From: Leifsonia sp. 1010
Lineage (GTDB): Bacteria; Actinomycetota; Actinomycetes; Actinomycetales; Microbacteriaceae
NCBI RefSeq assembly: GCF_031455295.1
Contig: NZ_JAVDSL010000001.1
Span: 620,001 to 684,000, forward strand
DNA: 64,000 nt
Reading direction: 5' to 3'
Under the pieces are notes generated by a model. The model had not been told where the DNA came from. It ran no database searches and saw only the letters and a program-made list of their open reading frames with translations. The position numbers and the translations under genes are program-made. Positions 6,714-15,525 of this stretch are shown piece after piece. The stretch's first letter is position 1, and every line of letters starts with the position of its first letter.

Positions 6714-9509
6714 GTGAAAGGCATATGGAAACGGCGGGCAGCAATGCTCGCCGTGGGAGCGGTGGCCGCCTTGGCCCTCCCGCTCGCCACCACGACCGCC
6801 GCGCAAGCGGCATGCACCACCTACTACGTGTCCCCCACAGGCAGCGACAGCAACACCGGCTGCAGCACGACAACACCATGGAAGACGCTGGCCAAGCTCA
6901 ACGGCACCACGTTCGCCGCCGGCAACCAGATCCTGTTCCAGAAGGGCGGAAGCTGGAGCGGACAGCTCACTCCCCAAGGTTCCGGAGCCTCGGGAAACCC
7001 GATCGTCATCTCCTCCTACGGCACCGGAGCCGCACCGCTCCTCGCCGGCGGAGGCGTCTCAGCGACCGTCTACCTGCACAACCAGCACGACTGGACGATC
7101 CAGAACCTCGAGATCACCAACACCGCAACGGGCAATGCCGCCCGCGCCGGGTTCCTGGCGGACAACGACACCGCGGGAACCCTCCACGGAATCCACCTGG
7201 TCAACAACCTCATCGACAAGGTGAGCGGCTACTGGCAGAACGGCGACCCGCAGCCTTCGCGCACCTCGGCGATCTCCTTCGACCAGACCGACAACAACGC
7301 AACAGCGGCGTGGGATGACGTGCTCATCTCCGGGAACACGCTGAAAGACGACGATGCGGGCGGAATCTACATCGGCTCGGCCATCGGCCTGAACCACAAC
7401 ATCAACTCCACCAACATCGTCATCCAGAACAACACGATCACGAATGCAGGGGGCAACTCCATCGTTTGCGTGTTCTGCTCGGCGCCGCTCATCCAGTCGA
7501 ACGTCGTGACGGACAGCGGCTACCGGTTCTCGGGCGCCGCGATCTGGGGCGGCTGGACCAACAACGCCGTGCTGCAATACAACGAGGTGGCTCGCAACTG
7601 GAGGGCGCTGTACGACGGCGAAGCCTTCGATATCGACAACAACAACACGAACTGGACGCTGCAGTACAACTACACGCACGACAACCCGTGGGGCTCGCTC
7701 GAGTTCTGCTGCTCCTCCACGTTCGGCGCCCTGGGTACCACCACGATCCGCTACAACATCAGCCAGAACGACGGAGCATCGAACGCCGTGTGGGCGACCC
7801 TGCAGGGCATCGCCAGCGGCGGCACGGCCAACTTCTACAACAACACCGTGTACATGGCTGCGGGTGACAACGGGGACGTGACCAACGGGACGCCTCCGGG
7901 GAACGTGAACTTCACCAACAACCTGATCGTCAAGCACGGGACGGGCGGCTACCAGACGACGAACACCACCTGGTCGCACAACCTGTTCTACGGCCAGCAC
8001 CCGGCGAGCGAGCCGACGGACAGTGCGAAGATCACCGCCGACCCGCTCCTACTGAACCCGGGCGGTGCCGGCGAGGGACGCTCCTCCGCCTCCGTCTATC
8101 AGCTGCGCACCGGCTCTCCGGCGATCGGCGCGGGAGCGGTGATCTCCGGCAACGGCGGCGCCGACTACTTCGGCAACGCTGTCTCCGCGACGGCCGCCCC
8201 GAACATCGGCGCGTACAACGGAGCCGGGGTCTCCGCGCTCACTCCTACGGCCGGCGCGTACTGGCGGTTCGACGAGAGCACCGGGACCACCGCGAACGAC
8301 ACCTCCGGTCACGCGAACCCGGCCACCCTCCAAGCGGGAGCGTCGTGGACGACGTCCGCGCAGATGGGCGCCGGCGCCGTATCCCTCAACGGCACGTCGA
8401 CCGGCTACGTCGACGCGTCGGCGCCCGCGGTCGACACCTCGGCCAGCTACACGATCGGCGCCTGGGTCAAGCCCTCGTCGCTCACGGGCAACCAGACGTA
8501 CGTGAGCATCGACGGCACGACGGTCAGCCCGTTCTACCTGCAGCTCGAGGGCGGGAAGTACGTCTTCACCGTGCGAAGTGCAGACTCCACCTCCTCCACC
8601 TATGCGCAGGTGTTCGGGCCGAGCGCGACTGTCGGAACATGGGCGCACGTGATCGGCGAGTACGACGCGACCGCGCACGTGATCAAGCTCTACGTGAACG
8701 GCGTACTCCAGGGCTCCACCGCCTGGAGCTCAGGCTGGAAGGCGACCGGCCACACGAAGATCGGGCAGGCGAAGTGGAACGGAGCACCCGTCGACTTCGC
8801 CAACGCGGTCGTCGACGATGTCCACGCCATCCCGGGCACCGTCACCGATCGGGAGGCATTCGCCCTCGGAACCGGGGCCACCGCCTACTTCGAGCTGGAC
8901 GAAGGCGCCGGCTCGACGTTCAACGACGTCACGAGCGGCGTCCCGACCGGTCACCTCGAGTCGGGCGCAGCCTGGGCAGGAAGCGGGAAGATCGGCAGCA
9001 ACGCGCTGAGCTTCCCGGGGCGCCCCGGCGCTTACGCGGAGACGCCGGTGTCGGCGGTCGACACCGGCAAGAGCTTCGCGGTCGGCGCCTGGGTGAACCT
9101 GAACAGCACGGCTGGCAACCAGACCTTCGCCAGCATGTCCGGGTTCAACATCAGCCCGTTCTACCTGCAGCTCTCGGGCGGGAAATTCGCCTTCACCATG
9201 CGCAGCGCCGACGACACCAACTCGACGGCGACCTCGGTATCGGCGACCTCCACCGCATCCACGAGCACCTGGTACCACGTGCTCGGGATGTACGACCAGG
9301 GAGCAGGGACGATCTCGCTGTATGTGAACGGTGTGCTCCAAGGTTCGACGTCCTACACGACGCCGTGGACGTCCATCGGTGCGACCGTGCTCGGCGGCGC
9401 CGAATGGGCGCTGTCGCCCGTGGATCCGGTCAATGGGACGATCGACGACGTGCACTTTTACAACAAGGTCCTCAATGCGAGCCAGATCAGCACACTCGCA
9501 GCTCCGTGA
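6714..9509 (+). CDS. Secreted right-handed parallel beta-helix protein with two LamG-like domains
   Basis: This 931-residue protein starts at GTG 6714 behind GGAGAAAGG. A signal peptide (MKGIWKRRAAML followed by a hydrophobic core, cleavage near AQA-ACTT) directs export. Residues about 35-500 are a parallel beta-helix with many N-rich turns (NNLIDKV, GNTLKDDD, QNNTITN, NNTVYM), the fold of polysaccharide lyases and several glycoside hydrolases. Residues about 510-710 and 715-930 are two related concanavalin-like LamG domains, each with YWRFDE/YFELDE, SPFYLQL and LYVNGVLQGST. The opening TTYYVSPTGSDSNTG is shared with many secreted beta-helix proteins. Substrate and catalytic residues are not identifiable; a role on arabinan- or pectin-like polymers is inferred from neighbours. 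Confidence 0.82.
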   Translation: MKGIWKRRAAMLAVGAVAALALPLATTTAAQAACTTYYVSPTGSDSNTGCSTTTPWKTLAKLNGTTFAAGNQILFQKGGSWSGQLTPQGSGASGNPIVISSYGTGAAPLLAGGGVSATVYLHNQHDWTIQNLEITNTATGNAARAGFLADNDTAGTLHGIHLVNNLIDKVSGYWQNGDPQPSRTSAISFDQTDNNATAAWDDVLISGNTLKDDDAGGIYIGSAIGLNHNINSTNIVIQNNTITNAGGNSIVCVFCSAPLIQSNVVTDSGYRFSGAAIWGGWTNNAVLQYNEVARNWRALYDGEAFDIDNNNTNWTLQYNYTHDNPWGSLEFCCSSTFGALGTTTIRYNISQNDGASNAVWATLQGIASGGTANFYNNTVYMAAGDNGDVTNGTPPGNVNFTNNLIVKHGTGGYQTTNTTWSHNLFYGQHPASEPTDSAKITADPLLLNPGGAGEGRSSASVYQLRTGSPAIGAGAVISGNGGADYFGNAVSATAAPNIGAYNGAGVSALTPTAGAYWRFDESTGTTANDTSGHANPATLQAGASWTTSAQMGAGAVSLNGTSTGYVDASAPAVDTSASYTIGAWVKPSSLTGNQTYVSIDGTTVSPFYLQLEGGKYVFTVRSADSTSSTYAQVFGPSATVGTWAHVIGEYDATAHVIKLYVNGVLQGSTAWSSGWKATGHTKIGQAKWNGAPVDFANAVVDDVHAIPGTVTDREAFALGTGATAYFELDEGAGSTFNDVTSGVPTGHLESGAAWAGSGKIGSNALSFPGRPGAYAETPVSAVDTGKSFAVGAWVNLNSTAGNQTFASMSGFNISPFYLQLSGGKFAFTMRSADDTNSTATSVSATSTASTSTWYHVLGMYDQGAGTISLYVNGVLQGSTSYTTPWTSIGATVLGGAEWALSPVDPVNGTIDDVHFYNKVLNASQISTLAAP

Positions 9510-10317
9510 CCACGACCGGCCGGGCGTCATCCGACGCCCGGCCGGGCGGTCCCGCCTGGTCGTCTGGATCGCGGCCGCCGTCGTCGCCATCCTCGGCGCC
9601 GGCGGCTTCCTGACATACGCCCTCGTCACGGCGACCGCCGCAGCTCCGATCGCCGACCGCCCGGCACCGGATGCGACGGTGCTGACCGTCGACCGCATCC
9701 CGGTTCCGGTCCGCGAGCTTGCGCTCTACCTCGCCCGCGACCGATCCGCGATCGTCGCCGAGTACCAGGCCCGCGGAGCCGACATCGGGTCAGCCGCGTT
9801 CTGGCAGACCCCCATCGACGGTGTCACCCCCGCCCGGAAGCTCGTCGCGAAGGCGAAGGACGACGTCGTGCGACTGCACGTGCAGTTGCAGCTCGCCGCG
9901 AGCGCACACGTGAACGCGCCGCAGACCTACGACCAGCTCGTCCGCGCGTGGCAGAACGAGAACGCTCGCCGCGCGAATGCACTCGACAAGGGCCAGCCGG
10001 TGTACGGCCCGCAACAGTTCTCCGAATCGGACTTCATCGACTACCTGCTCGGCAACCTGGGTCAGCAGGCGCAGACCGAGCTCGCCGCCCGAGGCGGCCT
10101 CGACGGCAGCGACGCCGCCGCCCGCACGTATTACACCGCGCACGCGGACCGGTTCTCCGGCGCATTCGAAACGGTGAAGCAGCAGGTGATCCTGCACATG
10201 CTCGACGAGCAGTACCAGCACCTCATCACCGAGCGGACGGCCGATGCCCAGGTCGAAAGTGAACCTCTTCTCGACGATCTGCCCCGCTACTCCTGCCTCG
10301 CCGACGGCTCCTGCTGA
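9475..10317 (+). CDS. Membrane-anchored SurA/PrsA N-domain-like protein
   Basis: This 280-residue protein starts at ATG 9475, overlapping the end of the beta-helix gene by 35 bp, with AAGG six bases upstream. A basic tail of about 28 residues precedes one transmembrane helix (about 29-50), so the rest is outside the cell. The ectodomain has VDRIPVPVRELALYL, a DIGSAAFW segment, NENARRANALDKG and VYGPQQFSESDFIDYL, and YYTAHADRFSG. This is the helical chaperone half of SurA/PrsA-like foldases, with no recognisable parvulin isomerase domain. It may help fold or retain the secreted beta-helix protein; this is inference from adjacency. Later starts would remove the membrane helix. Confidence 0.65.
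   Translation: MRARSAHSQLRDHDRPGVIRRPAGRSRLVVWIAAAVVAILGAGGFLTYALVTATAAAPIADRPAPDATVLTVDRIPVPVRELALYLARDRSAIVAEYQARGADIGSAAFWQTPIDGVTPARKLVAKAKDDVVRLHVQLQLAASAHVNAPQTYDQLVRAWQNENARRANALDKGQPVYGPQQFSESDFIDYLLGNLGQQAQTELAARGGLDGSDAAARTYYTAHADRFSGAFETVKQQVILHMLDEQYQHLITERTADAQVESEPLLDDLPRYSCLADGSC
9516..9545. terminator. 13-bp perfect hairpin just after the beta-helix gene stop
   Basis: Arms at 9516-9528 and 9533-9545 pair perfectly around a 4-nt loop (ATCC), 6 nt after the stop codon. The position is that of an intrinsic terminator, but there is no T-run and the element lies inside the first codons of the overlapping downstream gene. It could make expression of that gene depend on readthrough. 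Confidence 0.6.
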
Positions 10318-10336
10318 CGCCGTGCGCGTCAGCAGG
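10310..10336. terminator. Bidirectional terminator holding both convergent stop codons
   Basis: A perfect 11-bp stem (10310-10320 with 10326-10336) with a 5-nt loop sits between the convergent genes. The plus-strand stop (10315-10317) is in the left arm and the minus-strand stop (10329-10331) in the right arm, so one symmetrical element ends both genes. Confidence 0.75.
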
Positions 10337-13300
10337 TCGGCAGGAGCCGGACGGTTGTAAAGCTGAAGGGCGGAACGCTCAACGCCCCGCCGCCACGCCG
10401 CTGGGCCACCGGTTCGCGGGGGGCCTCCTGTCGGGGCCAGCCGGCGTCGGGCGGCGCCGACAAGGTCACCACGTCACGTTCCACCGGCTCTGCGCCAGAG
10501 ACCAGGACCACGTCAGCCTGAAGCTCCGAGCCGGTGGCATTGACCAGCTTGACGATGGTCGTCCCGGTGCGGTCGTCCACGACCGCCGTCGCCGAGACGC
10601 GCTGTTCGGGATCGCCCGGATGGGTCACCTCGTGAACCACCTCTCCGTCGATGAGGCAGGTGATGTGCTGTCCCCGGGCGACGACCCGGATCTCCAGGCG
10701 ATAGGTCTTGCCGTCCGTGAACGTGTACGGCAGAGGCTCGGTCCATTCGTCGTAAAGACCGTCGGCGACCGTACCGAGCACGAGGAACCGGTTCTGCCAG
10801 GTGCCGAAGTTCCACTCGAAGTAGTAGTCCGATTCGAGGTCGCCGAAAGACACGGTGAAGCCGTCCGATCCCCCGTCGAGCCGCGCATCCAAAGCGAGGG
10901 TCCAGTCCGCGGAGCGGACGTCGAGCGGGAAACGAAGGCGTCCGGTTCCGGTTGCGGCTGGGATATCGAGGCGTCCTCCGTCGTGCTCCAGTCGTGCGGC
11001 GTCCACGCTGAGCTGCCCGGTCGCGGCCCGGACGGCCAGCGTCACCCGGTCCGAGAGCTGTCGCTGCCACCGCGGCGCCCCGTGGAGGGTGACAGGCAGG
11101 GCCCGGGTCCCCGGAGTCTCCGCGTGCATGCGCTGGACGTGGTAGTTCAGCGTGCGATGGAGGGTGGTGTTGTCGAAGTAGACGAGGTCCGGCTCCCACT
11201 GTGTGTCGCCGATCTTGGCGAGAAGAGGAGCGTAGGAGGCCAGGCGCACGATGTCGCCGTTGCGCTCCATCGCCATCATGTACGCCGCCTCCGCCAGCGC
11301 ACACAGTTGCGTGTTGCCGCGCGAGCCGTACTCGCCCACGTAGACGGCCGGCCCGGAACGATCGTACGAATCGAAGCGGTCGAGGTGCTCGAAGTACCAT
11401 TTGGGCGACTTGTACGAGTGCTCGTCGACCATGTCGACGCCGAGTTCCCGGGCGATGCGCCATCCCTCGTCGTAGTCGGAGCCCGAGGGAAAGGGCCCGA
11501 CGGTGCCCACAACGGTGATCTCGGGATGCCGGCCGCGGACAGCGTCGAGCAGCTTCGCGAACCGGTCGCGGAACAGCACGGACTGCTCGTCCTCGTTTCC
11601 GATGCCCAGATAGCGCAGGCCGAACGGTTCGGGGTGTCCGGCGGCCGCACGGACGGCTCCCCAGCGGGAGTCGACGGGGCCGTTGGCGTACTCGATCAGG
11701 TCGAGCACATCCCGGATGTAGCTGTCCATCTGCTCGCTCGAGTAGCCGGCCTGTCCGCCCGGCGTGTTCTGGCAGCACACCCCCGCGGCGACAACCGGCA
11801 GCGGCTCTGCTCCGAGTTGCTCGCAGAACCGGAAGTACTCGAAGTACCCGAGCCCCATCGACTGGTGGTACCCCCAGAGATTGAAATCACCTCGGCGTCG
11901 ACGGACCGGACCGACGGTGTCCTTCCACCGGTAGACGTTGTCGAGGCCCAGCCCGTGAGCGACGCATCCACCGGGGAAGCGCACAAAGCGCGGCCGAAGT
12001 TCGGCGATCGCCTCGGCGAGGTCGGCCCGCATCCCGTTGTCCGTTCCACGGAACGTGTCCCTCGGGAACAACGACACCCAGGAGATCCGCACCGACCCTC
12101 CGGTCACCCGGATCTCCAGTGCGGCCGTGGACGCATCGGACAGGGGCCGAATGGACGTCGTCAGCTCGCGTTCCGGACCCGGTTGCAGAAGCGCGAGCAC
12201 CGCATCCGCAAGGGGCTCCCCGCCTTCGTCGACCAGTCGGACCTCGATCTGCGGGTGACCGGTCAGCGCTTGGGCGACGATCGTGACGTCGCAGTCGACC
12301 CTGCCGCGCACGGAGATGCCGCCGAATCCGTGATTGGTCAGGGTCGCCGGAGCGTCGTCCCCCGTCACGACGACGGCGCGGCCGCCCGACGCGCCGGCAC
12401 GATCGTCGACGATGACCGCGCCGCGCGTGCTCCATCCCGTGAGGGCGTCCCAGTCCGGATGGTCGCGGTCGGTGAAGGAGAAGTCGCGGTTGCGTATCAG
12501 TTCGGCGTAGAGGCCGCCGTCGGCGGAGGAGTTGATGTCCTCGAAGAAGACGCCCCACATGTCCGGGTTGATCGGGGTTCCGGGACCATTGTCGTCCACG
12601 GTGATGGTGACGTGCGCCGGAGCGTCGCTGAAGGCGGCCAGAAGCCTCTGCTGCTCCTCGTGGGTGATCGGCAGGACGGAACCATGACGCGCCTCGCGCG
12701 GAAGCTGCGCATCGGGGACGCGGGTCCACTCGCCTGTTGCCGGGTCGGCGGCGTGGAACAGCTGATATCCGCGGAGCTCGAACTCGTCGATGAGCAGGTA
12801 CGCGCCGTCGCCGCCCAGATCCAGGAACGGTGCCGGCCCCTCGCCGCGCACGATCTCCGCCGCGCCGACCCTCTGACGTACGGGGGAGAAGTCCGGATCG
12901 AGAGGCGAGGTGCCCGCCTCCTGCGACACGTGCTGAGAGGCCTCTGCGGGTTCGGCGCTCAGCGCGTCTGCCGAGAACCGGTACGTGACGCCGTCGAACT
13001 CCAGGTAGGCCGCGTCGATCACATCGTGGCCTCGGTCGAGGAACACCTCCGCCGGACTGAAGTGCTCGAAATCGTCCGTCGTTGTCATCAGGATGCGCTG
13101 GTAGCCCGCACGAGCCCGGTCGTCGCCCTCGTCGTACAGCGCCGACGCGAAGAACACCACCCACGTCTCCCAGGCACTCGACCACACGGCCTTCGGCGCC
13201 CACGCGTTGCCGGCGTTATCGGGCGCCACCGGGACGAGGGACGGCCCGCTCCAGTTCACCAAGTCGTCGCTGTGCCAGACCAGGATGCTGCGGCTCCCCC

Positions 13301-13571
13301 ACCGCACCGCGCGATCCCAGTCGTCGTCCGGGACGGCGCGCAGGTCCGTCGCCAGCAGGTGAAACCTCCCGGTGCGGCTGTCACGGACCAGGAAGGGATC
13401 GCGGGCACCGCGCTCCCCGACGTCGGAGACGAGGATCGGCTTTCCGTCCCGCAACGGCGTCCATTCGCGGGGGTCGCGGCCGGCGCTCACGGCGAATCGC
13501 ACCTGCTCGGCGTCGGCATCGCGTCCATTGGCGAAGTAGGCGAACATGAGCGCCTCGTTGTACCCAGTCAT
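10329..13571 (-). CDS. Cytoplasmic GH43-GH51 fusion alpha-L-arabinofuranosidase
   Basis: This 1080-residue protein has no signal peptide and uses GGAGG five bases before the ATG. Residues about 1-310 resemble the secreted GH43 enzyme upstream (MFAYFANG, ARDPFLV with Asp58, NAWAPKAVW, GEGPAPFL). Residues about 320-1075 form a GH51 module of the type seen in plant and Bacteroides enzymes: FVRFPGGCVAHG, acid/base Glu660 in GIGNED, nucleophile Glu747 in VYVGEYGSRG, and ASYAPLL after it. A jelly-roll segment (SDYYFEWNFGTWQNRF) follows. It would finish arabino-oligosaccharide breakdown after import. Two arabinosidase-type catalytic modules in one chain suggest a coupled or linkage-complementary enzyme. 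A perfect operator copy lies 19 bp upstream of the start. Confidence 0.87.
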   Translation of the reverse strand: MTGYNEALMFAYFANGRDADAEQVRFAVSAGRDPREWTPLRDGKPILVSDVGERGARDPFLVRDSRTGRFHLLATDLRAVPDDDWDRAVRWGSRSILVWHSDDLVNWSGPSLVPVAPDNAGNAWAPKAVWSSAWETWVVFFASALYDEGDDRARAGYQRILMTTTDDFEHFSPAEVFLDRGHDVIDAAYLEFDGVTYRFSADALSAEPAEASQHVSQEAGTSPLDPDFSPVRQRVGAAEIVRGEGPAPFLDLGGDGAYLLIDEFELRGYQLFHAADPATGEWTRVPDAQLPREARHGSVLPITHEEQQRLLAAFSDAPAHVTITVDDNGPGTPINPDMWGVFFEDINSSADGGLYAELIRNRDFSFTDRDHPDWDALTGWSTRGAVIVDDRAGASGGRAVVVTGDDAPATLTNHGFGGISVRGRVDCDVTIVAQALTGHPQIEVRLVDEGGEPLADAVLALLQPGPERELTTSIRPLSDASTAALEIRVTGGSVRISWVSLFPRDTFRGTDNGMRADLAEAIAELRPRFVRFPGGCVAHGLGLDNVYRWKDTVGPVRRRRGDFNLWGYHQSMGLGYFEYFRFCEQLGAEPLPVVAAGVCCQNTPGGQAGYSSEQMDSYIRDVLDLIEYANGPVDSRWGAVRAAAGHPEPFGLRYLGIGNEDEQSVLFRDRFAKLLDAVRGRHPEITVVGTVGPFPSGSDYDEGWRIARELGVDMVDEHSYKSPKWYFEHLDRFDSYDRSGPAVYVGEYGSRGNTQLCALAEAAYMMAMERNGDIVRLASYAPLLAKIGDTQWEPDLVYFDNTTLHRTLNYHVQRMHAETPGTRALPVTLHGAPRWQRQLSDRVTLAVRAATGQLSVDAARLEHDGGRLDIPAATGTGRLRFPLDVRSADWTLALDARLDGGSDGFTVSFGDLESDYYFEWNFGTWQNRFLVLGTVADGLYDEWTEPLPYTFTDGKTYRLEIRVVARGQHITCLIDGEVVHEVTHPGDPEQRVSATAVVDDRTGTTIVKLVNATGSELQADVVLVSGAEPVERDVVTLSAPPDAGWPRQEAPREPVAQRRGGGALSVPPFSFTTVRLLPTC

Positions 13572-13589
13572 CTGGACCTCCGCTTACAG

Positions 13590-13601
13590 TGTATCGATAC
13601 A
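13590..13601. promoter_or_regulatory. Perfect LacI-type operator upstream of the GH43-GH51 gene
   Basis: TGTATCGATACA is a perfect 12-bp palindrome with the central CG usual for LacI-family operators, 19 bp upstream of the fusion-gene start. Confidence 0.75.
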
Positions 13602-13644
13602 AACAGGTGGTCCACACGACATTTCGTCGCCCGGGCCGCCGTGA

Positions 13645-13656
13645 TGTAACGTTATA
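13645..13656. promoter_or_regulatory. LacI-type operator at the regulator's own promoter
   Basis: TGTAACGTTATA differs by one base from the palindrome TGTAACGTTACA and lies 38 bp upstream of the regulator start. This indicates autoregulation and a shared divergent control region with the GH43-GH51 gene. Confidence 0.65.
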
Positions 13657-13693
13657 GTCACGCTGCCAGTGTCGGACCGGGGAAGGCTGCACC

Positions 13694-14710
13694 ATGGTGA
13701 CCATACGCGATATCGCCCAAGCGGCCGGCGTCTCGCCGATGACCGTTTCCAACGTGCTCAACAAGCGGCCGCACGTGGCGGATGCCACCCGGCAGAAGGT
13801 CCTCGACACGATCGACCGGCTCGATTATCGCGTCAACGTGGCCGCCCGCAACCTCCGGCGAGGACGCACACACACCATCGGCCTCGCCGTGCCGGAGGTC
13901 GACCGCCCCTACTACGGCCAATTCGCCGCCGCCGTCATCGAGCACGGCGCCCGTCACGACCTCAACGTGGTCATCGAGCAGACGGGGCGCTCCCGGGAGA
14001 GCGAGCTCAACGCGCTTGCCGCCTCGCGGGTGCGGATGTACGACGGCCTCATCCTCAGCGCCGTCGGGCTCGGCTCCAGCGACCGCGATCTCCTCAACGT
14101 GGACTATCCCGTCGTGATCCTCGGTGAGCGGATCTTCCAGGGGCCTGTGGATCACGTGGCAATGGCCAATGTGGACGGGTCTGCGGCCGCAGTGCGGCAT
14201 CTCATCGAGCGGGGCTGCCGACGTATCGTCGCCCTGCACGGAAGCTTCGGCCCCGACGAGGTGAGCGCGTCGAGCCTGCGCCACGCGGGCTACAGGGCCG
14301 CACTCGAGCAGAACGGGATCCCGTTCGACGAGTCGCTGGTCGTGGAGATCGAGGAGTTCACTCCCGAGGCCGGAGCGGAGTCGGTCCGTCGGCTGATCGC
14401 CTCCGGCATCCCCTTCGACGGGATCTTCTGCGTGACGGACTACGTAGCCCTCGGTGTCCTCCGCGAGCTGGCGGACGCCGGCGTGGATGTTCCCGGCACG
14501 GTAAAGGTCATCGGCTTCGACGATGTGGAGTTCAGTCGGTTCCTCGTACCGTCGTTGTCCTCCGTGAACCCGGACCACGACCTCATGGCACGGACGGCGG
14601 TGGAGCTTCTCGCCGCCCGGATCGAGGACAACGACCATGAGGCCGTGGAATTCGTCAGCCCGTTCCGTGTCGTCGAGCGGGGGTCCACGGCCGCGATCGC
14701 GAAGGATTAG
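13694..14710 (+). CDS. LacI-family repressor of the arabinoside locus
   Basis: This 338-residue protein has an N-terminal helix-turn-helix (TIRDIAQAAGVSPMTVSNVLNK), a hinge helix near VNVAARNLRRG, and a periplasmic-binding-like sugar sensor domain (IGLAVPEVDRPYYGQ, VKVIGFDDVEFSRFLVPSL). It stands between the hydrolase and transporter genes and has an operator copy in its own promoter, so it is the natural candidate for the TGTAWCGWTACA sites across 5113-18796. The inducer is probably arabinose or an arabino-oligosaccharide (inference). Its stop overlaps the convergent permease stop by 4 bp (TTAG). Confidence 0.88.
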   Translation: MVTIRDIAQAAGVSPMTVSNVLNKRPHVADATRQKVLDTIDRLDYRVNVAARNLRRGRTHTIGLAVPEVDRPYYGQFAAAVIEHGARHDLNVVIEQTGRSRESELNALAASRVRMYDGLILSAVGLGSSDRDLLNVDYPVVILGERIFQGPVDHVAMANVDGSAAAVRHLIERGCRRIVALHGSFGPDEVSASSLRHAGYRAALEQNGIPFDESLVVEIEEFTPEAGAESVRRLIASGIPFDGIFCVTDYVALGVLRELADAGVDVPGTVKVIGFDDVEFSRFLVPSLSSVNPDHDLMARTAVELLAARIEDNDHEAVEFVSPFRVVERGSTAAIAKD

Positions 14711-15525
14711 CCCTTCACGCTGCCGCTCACCAGCCCGCTGACGATCTGTCGCTGGGCCACGATGAAGAAGATGACCATCGGGATCAGGACGATGACGCTG
14801 AGGGTCATGAAGGCGGGCCAGTCGGTCGTGAACTGGCCGACCGCGGTGTACACCTGCAGCACGAGCGTCTGCTTCTCCGGGGAGTTGATGAACACGTTCG
14901 GGGTGATGAAGTCGTTCCACACCCACATCGTCTGGAACACGCCGACCGTCACCAGGATGGGACGGATCAGCGGGAGAGCCACCGACCGGTAGACCCGGAA
15001 GGCGCCGGCTCCGTCGATCCGTGCCGCCTCGAACAGCTCGGTGGGGAGCGTCCGCATGTATCCGATGATCAGGAAGTAGCAGAAGATCGACCCGCACGAG
15101 TACATGACGATGAGGCCATTGAGGGAGTCGACGAGTTCGACGCCTGCGAGCATCCGGTAGAGCGGGATGAGCGTCGATTGTCCGGGCACGACGAAGGCGA
15201 TGACGAGGATGACGCCGATCACGGCGGCGAACCGTCCGCGCCCGATCAGCACCCCGAAAGCCGCCATCGACCCGACCAGCAGCATCACGACGATCGAGAC
15301 CACGGTGACGTAGAGCGTGTTGAGGAAGCTCTGCAGCACCGGGATGGTCTCGAAGATGTGCACGTAGTTGCCCCAGTACAGCGAGCTCGGCAGAGCGAGC
15401 GGGTTCGCCGCCGTCTCCGGCTGGGTCTTCAGGGTGTTCACCAGGATGTAGTAGAACGGCACGGCCACCAGGCACGCGATGGGGATCATCACGACGCTGA
15501 GGAGGATGCCCCTGCTTTTCTTCAC
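14707..15525 (-). CDS. Sugar ABC transporter permease, CUT1 type (MalG-like)
   Basis: This 272-residue inner-membrane protein starts at a GTG overlapping the previous permease stop (GTGA). It has about six hydrophobic helices and the conserved permease loop reading LPTELFEAARIDGAGAFRVYRSVALPLIRP, which docks on the ATPase. It ends with a hydrophobic helix and a short charged tail, as in MalG-like subunits. It forms the channel with the permease encoded just upstream. No ATPase gene is in the locus; actinobacterial CUT1 systems often share a distant MsiK ATPase. Confidence 0.92.
   Translation of the reverse strand: MKKSRGILLSVVMIPIACLVAVPFYYILVNTLKTQPETAANPLALPSSLYWGNYVHIFETIPVLQSFLNTLYVTVVSIVVMLLVGSMAAFGVLIGRGRFAAVIGVILVIAFVVPGQSTLIPLYRMLAGVELVDSLNGLIVMYSCGSIFCYFLIIGYMRTLPTELFEAARIDGAGAFRVYRSVALPLIRPILVTVGVFQTMWVWNDFITPNVFINSPEKQTLVLQVYTAVGQFTTDWPAFMTLSVIVLIPMVIFFIVAQRQIVSGLVSGSVKG

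Noticed and set aside
10620-13649. Long open frame of about 1000 codons on the plus strand
   Set aside because: It is antisense to the GH43-GH51 gene, has no family motifs, and its composition is that of a GC-rich shadow frame.
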